A stretch of DNA of 64,000 bases from Nocardioides humi (GTDB lineage Bacteria > Actinomycetota > Actinomycetes > Propionibacteriales > Nocardioidaceae): the NCBI RefSeq assembly GCF_006494775.1, contig NZ_CP041146.1, forward strand, positions 5,512,501 to 5,576,500. Reading direction: 5' to 3'. The notes beneath the pieces were generated by a model. It was given only the letters and a program-made list of their open reading frames with translations. It did not search any database and was not told the origin of the DNA. Shown piece after piece: positions 11,419 to 21,539 of the stretch. Position 1 is the first letter of the stretch. Every line of letters begins with the position of its first letter. A program made the translations under genes and the position numbers.

Positions 11419-12598
11419 TCAGGCGGCCTGGCGCCCGAGGACCAGCGCGAGCTGGAGGGTGAGCGCGTCGCGGGGATCGAGGGGTGAGGCCGGTGAGGTC
11501 GGCGATCTGGCCGAGCCGGTAGCGGACCGTGTTGGCGTGCACGAACAGCGCGCGGGCGGTGGCCTCGATGCCGGCGCCGTTGGCGAAGTAGGCCACCAGG
11601 GTCTCGACCAGCTCGCCGCGGGACTCGGCGAGGGGGCGGTAGAGGTGGTCCACCGCCTCGAGGCGGGCGAGGTCGTCGCCGGCGAGGATCCGCTCGGGCA
11701 GCAGGTCGTGGGCGGAGACCGGCCGGGGGGCGTCGGGCCAGCCCACGGCGGCGCGGAGGGCATCGAGCGCGACCCGGGCGGACAGGTGGGCGTGGGCCAG
11801 GTCGGCGGCCACCGGGCCGACGACGACGGCGCCCTCGCCGAAGAGGTGGACGACCGTGCTGGCGTCCTTCTCGAGCTCGTGGACGCCGCCGAGGATCACG
11901 ACGAGGAGGTGGCCCTGGACGGCGCTGAGCGCGTCGAGGCCGTGCTCCTTCGCGGCGTGGCGCACGTCCTCGAAGACGCCGGTGGGGGCGCCGGACGCCT
12001 CGGGCGGGGCGGTGCCGACGACGACCGCGACCTCGCCGCGGGAGGACCAGCCGACGGCGCTGGCCCGGGACAGGACCGACTCGTCGGTCTCGGCCCGGAG
12101 CACGGCGTCGACCGCGAGCGCCTCGAGCCGGGCGTCCCAGCGGCCCCGGACCTCGGCGGCGCGGGCGTAGACCTCGGCGGTCGCGAAGGCGACCTCGCGG
12201 CCGTAGCGGAGGACGGCGGCGTGGACGTCGGGCAGCACCTCGGGGTCGAGCAGCCGCTCGATGTTGGCCTCGACCTCGTCGATGGTGAGCCGGATCAGGT
12301 CGACCGTCTGGTGCAGGTCGACGGTGCCGGCCATGGCCCGCGGCGCGGCGCCGAAGACCTGGCCGACGACGGCGTCGTCCTGCGGGTCGGCCCCGCCGCT
12401 GTCGGCGAACCAGTCCACGAAGCCCTTGACGCCGGCCTGCACGATCATCCCGACGTACGAGCGCTCCTCGGCGCTGAGCTCGCGGAACCAGGGCAGGTCG
12501 GCGTCCATCCGGGCCGTCGCGGCCGTGCTCAGCGACCCTGTGGCGGCGCGGAGCTGACGGGTGGCCTCGGCCCGCTGCGCCGTACCGGTGGGGGACAT
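11419..12598 (-). CDS. PucR-family transcriptional regulator, FasR-like (two apparent frameshifts)
   Basis: Corrected length 393 residues. The C-terminal ~45 residues contain the PucR-type helix-turn-helix, ATARALFVHANTVRYRLGQI, followed by an Asp/Arg-rich PRDALTLQLALVLGR ending. The central part is the GGDEF-like/CdaR region typical of this family. Shortly after the HTH the frame is lost; one extra base in each of the G4 runs 11472-11475 and 11481-11484 restores the family-type C-terminus and the stop at 11419. Lying immediately upstream of fabD in the same orientation, it corresponds in position to the Streptomyces fatty acid activator FasR. It should bind DNA as a dimer near fabD. Confidence 0.82.
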
Positions 12599-12679
12599 GG
12601 CGCAAGCCTATTGCGCGGCGCCCGAAGCGGCTCCTGGGTGTCGGGCGCGTCGCCGGCCGTGGTTGAATCGTGCACCATT

Positions 12680-12706
12680 GCTAGCAGGAGTGAGCATTCT
12701 GCTAGC
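12680..12706 (+). promoter_or_regulatory. Inverted repeat in the hydrolase promoter region, possible operator
   Basis: GCTAGCAG (12680-12687) and CTGCTAGC (12699-12706), 8-bp perfect arms with an 11-bp spacer, lies 22 bp before the ATG of the hydrolase gene and between it and the divergent regulator gene. Binding protein unknown. Confidence 0.5.
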
Positions 12707-12727
12707 CGACGGCGAAGGGGGTGCGTG

Positions 12728-13717
12728 ATGTCGGTGGGGATCGACGACGTCGAGTACGTCACGCTGCACGGCAAGCGCCGTGCGTACGTCAAGAAGGGCA
12801 CCGGGCCGGCCGTCCTGCTGCTGCACGGGCTGGCCTGCGACCACACCACGTGGGCGCAGGTCATCGACGAGCTGGCCGAGAAGTACACGGTCATCGCGCC
12901 CGACCTCCTCGGGCACGGGCTGTCGGACAAGCCGCGGGCCGACTACACGCTCGGCGGCTACGCCAACGGGATGCGCGACCTGCTCACCGTGCTCGGCATC
13001 GACAAGGTCACGGTGGTCGGCCACAGCTTCGGCGGCGGCGTCGCCATGCAGTTCGCCTACCAGTTCCCCGAGCGCACCCAGCGGGTGATGCTCGTCTCGA
13101 CCGGCGGCCTCGGTCCGGAGGTGACGCCGCTGATCAAGCTGATCCAGGTGCCCGGCTGGTTCCGTGTCGTCGGGCTGCTGACGCTCCCGGGGATCCGGCA
13201 CGCCGAGACCTTCGCGCTCCGTGCCGCGGCGGAGTACGGCGACGTGGGGCCGCTGCGCAAGTACACCCGCGACCTCGACGAGATCGCCGACATCGTCGAC
13301 TCCTGGAAGGACCGGCGCACCCGGTTCGCGATCCGCCACCTGGTGCGCGCGGTGATCGACTGGCGGGGCCAGATCGTGACCATGTCCGACCGCGCCTACC
13401 TCAGCGAGGCGATGCCGATGGCGGTGCTGTGGGGCGCCGAGGACCAGGTGATCCCGGTCCTGCACGCCCGCAACGCGGGGGCGCTGGCGCCGGACGTCCG
13501 GGTGGACGTGCTGGCCGACGCCGGCCATTTCCCGCACAAGGACCACCCGGAGGAGTTCGTGCGCCTCCTCGACGACTTCATCTCCACGACCGAGCCGGCG
13601 TCGTACAACCGGGCGCGGTTCCGCCGGATGCTCAAGGCCGGCGCGACCGCGCCCCTCGGCCCGCTGGCCGCCGTCGCCGCGGCCGAGGCGCGCGACGAGG
13701 CGGTCACCCCTGCCTGA
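12728..13717 (+). CDS. Alpha/beta-fold hydrolase
   Basis: A 329-residue cytoplasmic hydrolase. It has LLLHGLACDHTTW for the oxyanion hole, nucleophile elbow VVGHSFGGG with Ser100, acid in WGAEDQVIP and His in DAGHFPHKDHP, a full catalytic triad. The C-terminal ~50 residues (after residue 275) are an Ala/Arg-rich extension beyond the usual fold. ATG at 12728. Transcribed away from the FasR-like gene and followed 24 bp later by a permease gene. The family resembles lipid-ester and meta-cleavage hydrolases; actual substrate unknown. Confidence 0.85.
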   Translation: MSVGIDDVEYVTLHGKRRAYVKKGTGPAVLLLHGLACDHTTWAQVIDELAEKYTVIAPDLLGHGLSDKPRADYTLGGYANGMRDLLTVLGIDKVTVVGHSFGGGVAMQFAYQFPERTQRVMLVSTGGLGPEVTPLIKLIQVPGWFRVVGLLTLPGIRHAETFALRAAAEYGDVGPLRKYTRDLDEIADIVDSWKDRRTRFAIRHLVRAVIDWRGQIVTMSDRAYLSEAMPMAVLWGAEDQVIPVLHARNAGALAPDVRVDVLADAGHFPHKDHPEEFVRLLDDFISTTEPASYNRARFRRMLKAGATAPLGPLAAVAAAEARDEAVTPA

Positions 13718-13741
13718 GCCCGAGTCCGGGGGCGCGCGCCC

Positions 13742-14743
13742 GTGCTGATCACGCTGACGAGCGTCTTCTGCCTGCTCGCGGTCGTGCGCGCGCTGGACGG
13801 CGTGCACTTCTTCGGCGCGGTGGCCGAGCGGATCATCGGGCTGCTGCGCACGCGCCGCTCGCTGGTGCTGGGACTGGTCGGCACGACGCTGGTCGCGTCG
13901 ATGCTGATCACCAACGACATGGCGCTGCTCACCATGCTCCCGCTCACCGCGGTCACGCTGCGCGCGACCGGCAACGACGACCTGCTGGCGTTCGTGTTCG
14001 TGATGGAGACGGTCGCGGCCAACCTGGGCGGGATGATCACGCCCTTCGGCAGCCCGCAGAACCTGTACCTCTACCAGCACTACGCGCTCGGGATCGACGA
14101 CTTCCTGCGGATCATGGCGCTGCCGTTCGCGCTGTCGGCGGTGCTGGTCGTGCTCGCCTGCCTGCCGGTACGGCGTACCCCGCACGAGCCGGTCGCCTTC
14201 CCCCACCGCGTCGCGGTCGGGCGGACGCTGCTCTACCTGGCGCTCTTCGCCGTGACGGTCGCGATCGTGCTCCGGCTGCTGCCGCCCTGGGCCGGCCTCG
14301 GCGTCGTGGCCGTGCTGCTCGTCGCCGACCGCTCGGCGCTGCTGAGGGTGGACTACCTGCTGATCGGGATCCTGGCGGTCTTCTTCGTCGCCGCCGAGGG
14401 CCTGGCCCGGGTCCCGAGCGTCGCGTCGGCCCTGCGCGACCTGCTCGCCGTCGACCCGCTCGTGGTCAGCGCGCTCGGCAGCCAGGTGCTGTCCAATGTG
14501 CCCACCGCGATCCTGGCCGCGCCGTTCACCTCCGAGCACGCGCAGCTGCTCGTCGGCGTGAACGTCGGCGGGGTCGGCACGGTGATCGCGTCGCTGGCGA
14601 GCCTGATCACGCTGCGGCAGTACGCCGTCGTGCGGCCGGGGGAGACCGCGGCGTTCCTGCGGGTGTTCACGGTCGTCAACGTGGCGTTCCTGGTCGTGCT
14701 GCTCGCGGCGACGCGCGGGGCGGTCGCAGCCGGCTGGCTCTAG
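13742..14743 (+). CDS. SLC13/ArsB-NhaD-type anion permease
   Basis: A 333-residue integral membrane protein with about ten hydrophobic segments. The motif SMLITNDMALLTMLPL near residue 60 and the re-entrant LGGMITPFGSPQNLYLY near residue 97 are typical of the ion transporter superfamily (citrate/dicarboxylate/arsenite permeases); the C-terminal repeat has LSNVPTAILAAPF. The GTG start lies 24 bp after the hydrolase gene in the same frame, with the hydrolase stop as the upstream limit. It is short for the family, so an N-terminal helix may be absent. Substrate probably an organic anion. Confidence 0.75.
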   Translation: MLITLTSVFCLLAVVRALDGVHFFGAVAERIIGLLRTRRSLVLGLVGTTLVASMLITNDMALLTMLPLTAVTLRATGNDDLLAFVFVMETVAANLGGMITPFGSPQNLYLYQHYALGIDDFLRIMALPFALSAVLVVLACLPVRRTPHEPVAFPHRVAVGRTLLYLALFAVTVAIVLRLLPPWAGLGVVAVLLVADRSALLRVDYLLIGILAVFFVAAEGLARVPSVASALRDLLAVDPLVVSALGSQVLSNVPTAILAAPFTSEHAQLLVGVNVGGVGTVIASLASLITLRQYAVVRPGETAAFLRVFTVVNVAFLVVLLAATRGAVAAGWL

Positions 14744-14757
14744 GACATGCCCTAGAG
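14738..14757. terminator. Bidirectional terminator hairpin
   Basis: CTCTAGG (14738-14744) and CCTAGAG (14751-14757) form a 7-bp stem with a 6-nt loop between two convergent stop codons; the left arm contains the permease TAG. Confidence 0.55.
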
Positions 14758-15804
14758 TCAGCCGGCCGCGGGCAGCGCCCGCTCCAGCCGCCGCCACCCG
14801 TCGTCGCCGGGGACCGAGACCCGCACCGCTCCGGGCACGCCCAGGGCGGATCCGGGCCGGATCGCGATGCCCGCGGCCGACAGCCTCCGGACCAGCCCGC
14901 GCTCGTCGGGGACGCGGACCAGCACGAAGTTGGCGTGGGACGGCACGACGTCGTAGCCGCGGAGGGCGAAGAGCTCCGTGACCCGGTGCCGCATGTCGAT
15001 CGTGTGGACGCGGACCGCGTCGTGGTGGGTGCGGTCGCGCAACGCCGCGAGGGCGGCGGCCTGGGCCAGCCGGTTGACCGAGAACGGCGCGCGGACGCCG
15101 GCCAGGGTCGCGATCACGTCGGCGGGTGCGACGAGGTAGCCGACGCGCAGCCCGGCGAGGCCGTGGGCCTTGGAGAAGGTGCGGAGGACCGCCAGCCCAC
15201 CGCCCGCCACCAGAGGTACGGCGCTCGCCGCCGCGGGGTCGGGGGCGAAGTCGACGTACGCCTCGTCGACGACGACCAGCCCGGCGGGTGAGCGGTCCCG
15301 GAAGCGGCGGATCTCCTCGCGCCTGACCAGGGTGCCGGTCGGGTTGTGCGGGTTGACGACGTAGGCGATGTCGGCGTCGACGCCGGCCATCGCGCGCAGG
15401 TCGTGGCGGTCACCGGCGAGCGGGACCGGGACGACCGCGCCGCCGACCACCTGGGTGCTGATCTCGTCGACCCGGTAGGCGGGCTCGGCGCACACGGCCG
15501 TGCCGCCGTCGGCGAGGAAGGCGAGCGCGAGCAGGAAGATCAGCTCGTCGGAGCCGTTGCCGACCAGCACCTGGTCGACCGGTACGGCGTGCCGCTCGGC
15601 CAGCGCGGCCCGGAGGTCGGTGGCGAGCGCGTCGGGATAGCGGTGCGCGTCGCGGACCTCGCGCAGCACCGCGTCGACGACGTGGGGGCTGGCGCCGAGG
15701 GCGCACTCGTTCGAGGAGAGCGAGCCGGCGGCGGAGGCTGCCTTGGCGCCGGGGGAGTACGGCGCGAGGCCGGCCAGCCACGGGCGGGCGGTCAGCTCGG
15801 TCAT
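14758..15804 (-). CDS. PLP-dependent aminotransferase, HisC/aromatic type
   Basis: A 348-residue fold-type I class I/II aminotransferase. Visible features are GNGSDELI near residue 83, the PLP-binding NPHNPTGT at 151-158, VDEAYVDF around residue 179 and the Schiff-base Lys212 in [15 protein letters not shown]. It resembles histidinol-phosphate and aromatic amino acid aminotransferases (HisC/Pat). It is the last gene of the 2-oxo-acid dehydrogenase operon, ATG overlapping the lipA stop (ATGA). That location suggests a role in making or consuming a 2-oxo acid rather than in histidine synthesis, but this is inference. Confidence 0.83.
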   Translation of the reverse strand: MTELTARPWLAGLAPYSPGAKAASAAGSLSSNECALGASPHVVDAVLREVRDAHRYPDALATDLRAALAERHAVPVDQVLVGNGSDELIFLLALAFLADGGTAVCAEPAYRVDEISTQVVGGAVVPVPLAGDRHDLRAMAGVDADIAYVVNPHNPTGTLVRREEIRRFRDRSPAGLVVVDEAYVDFAPDPAAASAVPLVAGGGLAVLRTFSKAHGLAGLRVGYLVAPADVIATLAGVRAPFSVNRLAQAAALAALRDRTHHDAVRVHTIDMRHRVTELFALRGYDVVPSHANFVLVRVPDERGLVRRLSAAGIAIRPGSALGVPGAVRVSVPGDDGWRRLERALPAAG

Positions 15805-16739
15805 CCGGCCTGCTCGAGGCGTGACCGGCGGGCGGTCTCGTGGAGCCGGCGCGCGCGGTACGACGAACGGACGAGGGGTCCGGACAGCACTCCGGCGAAG
15901 CCGATCTGTTCGGCCTCGGTGGCGAGCTCGACGAACTCCTGGGGCTTGACCCACCGTTCTACGGGGTGGTGGCGCACCGAGGGTCGCAGGTACTGGGTGA
16001 TGGTGACCAGCTCACACCCGGCCTCGTACAGGTCCTGCAGGGCTTGGGAGACCTCCTCGCGGGTCTCGCCCATGCCCAGGATCAGGTTCGACTTCGTGAC
16101 CAGTCCGAACGCCCGTGCCTGGGTGAGCACGTCCAGGGAGCGTTCGTAGCGGAACGCCGGGCGGATCCGCTTGAAGATCCGCGGCACGGTCTCCACGTTG
16201 TGGGCCAGCACCTCGGGGCGGGAGTCGAAGACCTCGGCCAACAGGTCGGGCCGCCCGTTGAAGTCGGGGATCAGGTTCTCCACCCCGGTGTCGGGGTTCA
16301 ACGCGTGGATCGCGCGCACGGTCTCGGCGTAGAGCCAGGCGCCGCCGTCGGGCAGGTCGTCGCGGGCGACGCCGGTGATGGTGGCGTACTTCAACTCCAT
16401 CGCGGCCACGGACTCGGCGACGCGGCGGGGCTCGTCCTTGTCGAGGGGCTGGGGTTTGCCGGTGTCGATCTGGCAGAAGTCGCAGCGTCGGGTGCATTGG
16501 TCGCCGCCGATGAGGAAGGTGGCCTCGCGGTCTTCCCAGCATTCGAAGATGTTGGGACAGCCGGCTTCTTGGCACACGGTGTGGAGTCCTTCGGACTTCA
16601 CCAGTTTCTGCAGGGCGGTGTATTCCGGCCCCATCTTCGCTCGGGTCTTGATCCAGGAGGGTTTGCGCTCGATCGGGGTCTGCGCGTTGCGGACCTCCAG
16701 ACGCAGGAGCTTGCGCCCCTCCGGCGCGGCGGCCCCCAT
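15801..16739 (-). CDS. lipA: Lipoyl synthase
   Basis: Radical SAM enzyme that inserts two sulfurs into protein-bound octanoyl groups. The 312-residue protein has both 4Fe-4S sites: auxiliary cluster Cys56, Cys61 and Cys67 in [13 protein letters not shown], and the radical SAM CX3CX2C at Cys82, Cys86 and Cys89. The C-terminal Arg-Ser-Ser-Tyr sulfur-donor motif (LVRSSYRA) is present. It lies inside the operon for a dissected 2-oxo-acid dehydrogenase, not beside lipB, so it may be a dedicated second copy serving the free lipoyl domain protein at 23.6 kb. Overlaps the E2-core stop by one base (TGATG). Confidence 0.94.
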   Translation of the reverse strand: MGAAAPEGRKLLRLEVRNAQTPIERKPSWIKTRAKMGPEYTALQKLVKSEGLHTVCQEAGCPNIFECWEDREATFLIGGDQCTRRCDFCQIDTGKPQPLDKDEPRRVAESVAAMELKYATITGVARDDLPDGGAWLYAETVRAIHALNPDTGVENLIPDFNGRPDLLAEVFDSRPEVLAHNVETVPRIFKRIRPAFRYERSLDVLTQARAFGLVTKSNLILGMGETREEVSQALQDLYEAGCELVTITQYLRPSVRHHPVERWVKPQEFVELATEAEQIGFAGVLSGPLVRSSYRARRLHETARRSRLEQAG

Positions 16740-17380
16740 CAGGCCTCCCGCTCGAGGACGGCACGCAGCCCACGGGCGTACCGGCCCGCCTCGGCGCCGT
16801 CGATCACCCGGTGGTCGAAGGTGACGGTGAGGTTGAGCATCCGTCGTACGGCGACCGCCCCCGCGACCGCGACCACCCGCTCGGTCGCGCGGTGCACGCC
16901 GATGATCGCGGTCTGCGGCGGGTTGATCAGCGGCGTCGCCAGGATGCCGCCGCTCCTGCCCGGACTGGTCACGGTGACCGTCGCGCCGCTGATGTCGCGT
17001 GCGGCGATCCGCCCGGCACGCGCCCGCTCCGCGAGGCCCGCGATCTGCGTGGTCAGCTCCTCCGGGGAGTGCGCGAGCGGGTCCCGCAGCACCGGTACGA
17101 CGAGTCCGCGCGGGGTGTCCACGGCGAATCCCACCGCCACGTCGTCGTAGGCGAGGATCTCGTCGCCGACGACATGCGCGTTGAACAGCGGGTGCGCGGA
17201 CGCCAGCTCGGCGACCGCCCGGCACACGTGAGCGAGCAGCAGCCGCAGGTCGACCCGGGTGACATCGCACTCCTCGACGACGTGCACGCCCGGGATCTGC
17301 GCGTGGGACTGGGCCATCCGCTCGGCGATCGCCTTGCGGATTCCGGTCAGGGGAGTGCGGGTCACCGCAGCCGTGGTCAC
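16739..17380 (-). CDS. Stand-alone catalytic core of a 2-oxo-acid dehydrogenase acyltransferase (E2)
   Basis: A 213-residue protein equal to only the C-terminal acyltransferase domain of E2: it begins [23 protein letters not shown] and ends with the catalytic [15 protein letters not shown]. Normal E2 proteins carry one to three lipoyl domains and an E1/E3-binding domain before this core; all are missing. A lipoyl domain is encoded separately at 23492-23734 in the same operon. GTG start overlaps the ABC ATPase stop (GTGA). It should form the oligomeric core that transfers acyl groups from the lipoyl arm to CoA. Confidence 0.88.
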   Translation of the reverse strand: MTTAAVTRTPLTGIRKAIAERMAQSHAQIPGVHVVEECDVTRVDLRLLLAHVCRAVAELASAHPLFNAHVVGDEILAYDDVAVGFAVDTPRGLVVPVLRDPLAHSPEELTTQIAGLAERARAGRIAARDISGATVTVTSPGRSGGILATPLINPPQTAIIGVHRATERVVAVAGAVAVRRMLNLTVTFDHRVIDGAEAGRYARGLRAVLEREA

Positions 17381-18213
17381 GCCGGGCTGCTCTCGGTGAG
17401 CAGCGTGGAGTCGGAGAGACTGCCGCCGGAGAGCGCGGCGAAGCGCTGCTGCAGGTCGCGCGGGGTGAGGTCGGTCAGCTGCTCGCCGCAGACGTCGACG
17501 ACGACCCTGCCCTGGTGCATCATCAGCAGCCGGTCGGCGTGGTCGAGGGCGTGCTTCATGTCGTGGGTGACCATCAGCGTCGTGATCCTGCGCTCCCGGA
17601 CCAGCCGCTCGGTGGCGGCGTTGACGCGTGCCGCGCTGTTGGGATCCAGGGCCGCGACGTGCTCGTCGAGCAGCATCAGCGCCGGTGAGCCGAGGCAGGC
17701 CATGGCCACCGCGATCGCCTGCCGCTGCCCGCCGGACAGCGAGCCGGACACGGCGCCGAGCCGGTTCTCCAGGCCCATGCCGAGCGGCTCGAGCAGCTCC
17801 TGGGCGGCGGCCCGCACCTTCCCCGGGGAGGTACGACGCAGCGGGAACCTCCCGCGCCTCCCGGCGAGCGCGAGCGCGAAGTTCTCCTCGATGGTGAGGT
17901 TGGAGACCATGTTGTCCTGCGGGTTCTGGCGAACCCGCGAGACCAGGCCGATCCGGCGCCACGACGGCAGCGTCGTGACGTCCTGGCCGCGCACGACCAC
18001 CCGGCCCTCGTCCGCGAGCAGGTTGCCCGCGATCATCGAGAGCATGGTCGACTTGCCGGCCCCGTTGGAGCCGATGATCGACACGAAGGTGCCGCCCGCC
18101 ACCTCCAGGCTCAGGTCGTCGACGGCGGTGACCAGCTCGCGGCCGGGGGCGACGAACCGCTTCGTGCACCCGCTCAGTCGCAGGTCGGGGACGAGATCAG
18201 ATGAAGCTGGCAA
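17377..18213 (-). CDS. ABC transporter ATP-binding protein (TrpZ-type)
   Basis: A 278-residue ATPase: Walker [10 protein letters not shown] (48-56), signature LSGGQRQ, Walker B LMLLDEH and switch His in VTHDMKHAL. The [20 protein letters not shown]-loop region is characteristic of the family that works with TrpXY-like uptake systems. It powers the permease encoded just upstream (17-bp overlap) and is followed by the E2 core gene (4-bp overlap). Confidence 0.9.
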   Translation of the reverse strand: MPASSDLVPDLRLSGCTKRFVAPGRELVTAVDDLSLEVAGGTFVSIIGSNGAGKSTMLSMIAGNLLADEGRVVVRGQDVTTLPSWRRIGLVSRVRQNPQDNMVSNLTIEENFALALAGRRGRFPLRRTSPGKVRAAAQELLEPLGMGLENRLGAVSGSLSGGQRQAIAVAMACLGSPALMLLDEHVAALDPNSAARVNAATERLVRERRITTLMVTHDMKHALDHADRLLMMHQGRVVVDVCGEQLTDLTPRDLQQRFAALSGGSLSDSTLLTESSPA

Positions 18214-19147
18214 CGCGGTCCTCCTCGTAGAACCTGGTGCGGGAGATGCGGCGCTGGCGGCGGCCGCTCGTGGTCAGGGCGCTCAGCCAGCTGCGTCCCT
18301 GGCTGCGGACGGCGATCACGACGACCACGACCGCGGCGGTGAGCAGCTGGAGCAGGTTGGGATCGAGCCCGATCTGCAGGGACGTCGCCACCGCGAACCG
18401 GTACACGACGACGCCGGCGACGAGCGCCAGCACGATCGGCAGGATCCGGCTGGAGCGCGTGAAGCTCAGGCCGAGCATCATCCCCGCCAGCCCGATGACG
18501 ATCACCCCGTTCTGGATCGTGACGTCCATGAAGCCCTGGTTGTGCACGACCAGGCCGCCGGAGAGCGCCGCGAGCGCGTTGGCGACGGCGAGGCCGACCG
18601 CCTGGCGCAGCTCGGTGCGGACACCGAGACCGCGCGCGGTCTGGATGTTCTGGCCGGTGGCGACCAGGGACAGGCCGTAGTCGGTGTGCAGGAACCACAG
18701 CAGCACGGCGCACAGCAGGGCCGCGACCACCGCGCCGGTCACGATCGTGCCCTGGCGATAGGTGAGGCCGGCGTCGGCGGCCCACGAGAACGCGGTCGTC
18801 GTACCGAAGAGGGACAGGTTGCCGGAGCTCATGATCACCAGGCACATGGAGTACGCGGCGGTGGCGACCAGGATGCTGGCGAGCAGCACGTTGAGCCGCA
18901 GCTTCATGTGCAGGACGGCGGTCACCAGTCCGGTCGCCGCGCCGGCGAGCATGGCCGCGCCCAGGGAGAGCACGGGATGATGGCCGTCGATGGCGAGCAC
19001 GGCGGCCGTCGACCCGCCGACGCCGAAGGAGCCCTGCAGGGTCAGGTCGGGGAGGCTCATCACCCCCATCGCGAGGTAGATGCCGAGCACCAGCGGGACG
19101 TAGAGCAGTCCCACCTGGACGGCGATCTCGACGAGGTTCCAGATCAT
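18197..19147 (-). CDS. ABC transporter permease (TrpY-type)
   Basis: A 316-residue membrane protein with about eight hydrophobic helices. MGVMSLPDLTLQGSFGVGG near residue 27 and the later GLAGMMLGLSFTRSS are typical of permeases of the TrpXYZ-like class, related to branched-chain amino acid permeases. The C-terminal ~40 residues are basic and cytoplasmic. ATG at 19147 lies 13 bp after the binding-protein gene. Confidence 0.88.
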   Translation of the reverse strand: MIWNLVEIAVQVGLLYVPLVLGIYLAMGVMSLPDLTLQGSFGVGGSTAAVLAIDGHHPVLSLGAAMLAGAATGLVTAVLHMKLRLNVLLASILVATAAYSMCLVIMSSGNLSLFGTTTAFSWAADAGLTYRQGTIVTGAVVAALLCAVLLWFLHTDYGLSLVATGQNIQTARGLGVRTELRQAVGLAVANALAALSGGLVVHNQGFMDVTIQNGVIVIGLAGMMLGLSFTRSSRILPIVLALVAGVVVYRFAVATSLQIGLDPNLLQLLTAAVVVVVIAVRSQGRSWLSALTTSGRRQRRISRTRFYEEDRVASFI

Positions 19148-19160
19148 CGGGGCCCCTTCG

Positions 19161-20137
19161 TCACTGCGTCGTGAGCGCGGCGTCGCGGAGCTCGGCGGGC
19201 ACCTCGATGCCGAGCTCCTCGAGCTTGGTCAGGTTGAGGTCGAAGCCCCCGGTCTCCGGTACGACGACCGCGGTGGTCGCCGGGTCGGCGCCGTCGAGGA
19301 TCGCGAGCACCACCTTGGCGACCTCCTGGCCGACGACGGTGTAGTCGTAGGAGGAGGAGATGACCGCACCCGCTGCGACGGCCTCGCTGGTGCCGCCGTA
19401 GACGGGGAGCTTCGCGTCGTCGGCGACCTTCATCAGGCCCTCGACGGCGCTGATGGTGGTGGTGTCGCCGGGGATCTCGATCGCGTCGACCTTGCCGACC
19501 AGGCTCTGCGCCGCCTGGGTGATGTCCGAGCCGTTGCTGATCGTCGCCTCGACGTACTCGATGCCGAGCTCGTCGAGATGGGCGCGGGCCTTGTCGGCCT
19601 GGGCGTCGCCGGCCGGGTCGCCGAGCTTCCAGATCAGGCCGACCTTGTCGAGGCCGGGGACCAGCTTCGTCATGGCGTCGATGTCGGGGACCGGGTCGAT
19701 CACGTCGGCGACGCCGGTGACGTTGCCGCCGGGCTTCTCCAGGGACGCGACCAGCTTGGCCTCGACCGGCGTCGACGACGCGGCGAAGACGATCGGGATG
19801 TCCCTGGTCGCCGTCGCCATGAGCTGCGCGGCCGAGGTGCCGACCGGGACGATGACGTCGCAGTCGCCGGAGATGAACTTCTGGGCGAGGGTCTGCTCGG
19901 TCGCGGCGTCGGCGTTGGGGTTCTGGACGTCCAGCCTCAACCCGTCGTCCATCGCCTCCTTCAGACCGTCCTTCAGGCCGGACAGGAGGTCGTCGATCAC
20001 GGTCGCGGTGGCGTACTGGTCGACGCACACCTTGGCGTCGGCGGCGTCGGTGGCGGAGCCGCCCCGTCCTCGCCGCAGCCGGCGAGGGCCGTGCAGGCGA
20101 GGACGGACGCGGCGAGGGCGAGGTGACTGCGCTTCAC
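19161..20137 (-). CDS. ABC transporter substrate-binding lipoprotein (TrpX-type, apparent frameshift)
   Basis: Corrected length 325 residues. The GTG start gives a lipoprotein signal KRSHLALAASVLACTALAGC with lipobox LAGC. The mature protein has the Rossmann-like pattern of the TrpX family: DVIVPVGTSAAQLMA, IPIVFAASSTPVEAKLV and GNVTGVADVIDPV. Signal peptide and mature domain are out of frame by one base; a G4/C4 run at 20062-20065 lies at the join and one added base links them. The substrate is probably a small amine, amino acid or oxo acid; TrpX relatives bind aromatic amino acids, but residues for this cannot be judged here. Confidence 0.86.
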
Positions 20138-20196
20138 TGGGACTCCTTGGTGGTGGGTGGAACCCGAGAGACGGCCGGCGCGTGCCGGGCGGGTGG

Positions 20197-21539
20197 TCAT
20201 GCGAGCTCCGCGGCGACCTCGTCGACGGCCGCGGCGAGAGCGGCGACGGTCCGGTCGACGTGCTCGCGCTCGAAGATGTAGGGCGGGCAGATGCCGAACC
20301 GGTCGCCGCGGTAGCCGTCGGCGTTGCCGCTGAACGACGGGTTGATCAGGACGCCGCGCTCCTGGCACGCCCGTGCGATCCGCTTGCTGACGCCCCTCTC
20401 GTAGGGGAAGGGCTCCTTGGTGGCGCGGTCGGCCACGATCTCGATGCCGGTGAGCATGCCGAGGCCGCTGATCTCGCCGACCAGCGGGTGGTCGCCGATC
20501 GCGCTCTCGACCTCGGCGAGGAGGTAGGCGCCCACCTCCCCGGCCCGGCTGACCAGGTCGTGCTTCTGGATGTGGCGGAGCACGGCCAGCCCGACCGCGC
20601 ACGAGAGCGGGTTGCCGCCGTAGGTGAAGCCGTGCTCGAACATGCCGCTGCCCCGGGCCACGGCGTCGTAGATCTCGTTGCGCGCGATGACCGCGCCGAG
20701 CGGCGAGTAGCCGCTGCTGATGCCCTTGCCGCAGGTGATCAGGTCCGGTACGACGCCGAAGTGCTCGATCGCGAAGTTGCGCCCGGTCCGGCCCATGCCG
20801 CTGAGCACCTCGTCGACGATCAGCAGGACGTCGTACCGGTCGCAGATCTCGCGGACCCGCTCGAAGTAGCCCTCGGGCGGCAGCATGCCCATCGCCGCCG
20901 CGCCGACGACCGGCTCGGCGATGAACGCCGCGACGTGCTCGGGGCCCTCGTTGAGGATCACCCGCTCGACGTCGTCGGCGCACGAGAGCGTGCACGCGTC
21001 GCTGCGGGCGCAGAAGGTGCAGCGGTAGCGGTACGGCGGTGCCGCGTGCGCGAACGGCAGCAGCATCGGGGCGTACCCGACCCGCCGCATGACGTGGCCG
21101 GTCGCGGACAGTGCGCCGAGGGTGTTGCCGTGGTAGCTGCGCCAGCGGCCGACGATCTTGTGCTTCGACGGCTTCCCGGACTCCACGAAGTAGTGCCGGG
21201 CCAGCTTGATCGCCGTCTCGTTGGCCTCCGAGCCGCCGGAGGTGAAGCGGACGTAGTCCATGCCGTCCGGCGCGAAGTCGGCGAGCTCGCGGGCCAACTG
21301 CTCCTGGGGCTCGCTGGTGAACTGACCGCAGAAGCTGACCCGCCGGGCCTGCTCGGTCATCGCGTCGATGATCTCCTGCACGCCGTAGCCGACGCTGATC
21401 ACGATGTTGCCGCCGGAGGAGGCGTCGAGGTAGCGGTTGCCCTCGACGTCCCAGACGTGGACGCCGGAGGCGTGGCTGACCGCGGGGCGGGGTGGGTCAG
21501 GTCGCGGTGGAAGACCTGGCTGGCCGTGGGGGTGCTCAT
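20197..21539 (-). CDS. Class III PLP-dependent aminotransferase (apparent frameshift)
   Basis: Corrected length 447 residues. Class III motifs include VRFTSGGSEANETAIKLAR, SYHGNTLGAL, the PLP Asp region LLIVDEVLSGMGRTG and catalytic Lys in DLITCGKGISSGYSPLGA. This class uses omega-amino groups or amines with pyruvate or 2-oxoglutarate. It has an unusual Cys-rich insert, RCTFCARSDACTLSC, around the middle, which could bind a metal. The first ~45 residues are displaced by one base at the G4 runs 21484-21492; correction gives HVWDVEGNRYLDASSGG, the expected N-terminal block. ATG overlaps the E1beta stop (ATGA). Probable first step of the pathway encoded by this operon. Confidence 0.87.

Noticed and set aside
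12608..14797. A 729-codon frame antisense to the hydrolase and permease genes
   Set aside because: Composition is dominated by Arg/Asp/His/Gln shadow residues; the plus strand has full motif support.
15801..17270. A fused protein reading through from the E2 region into LipA
   Set aside because: The part upstream of 16739 is a shadow of the E2 core in another frame; LipA alone from 16739 is full length.
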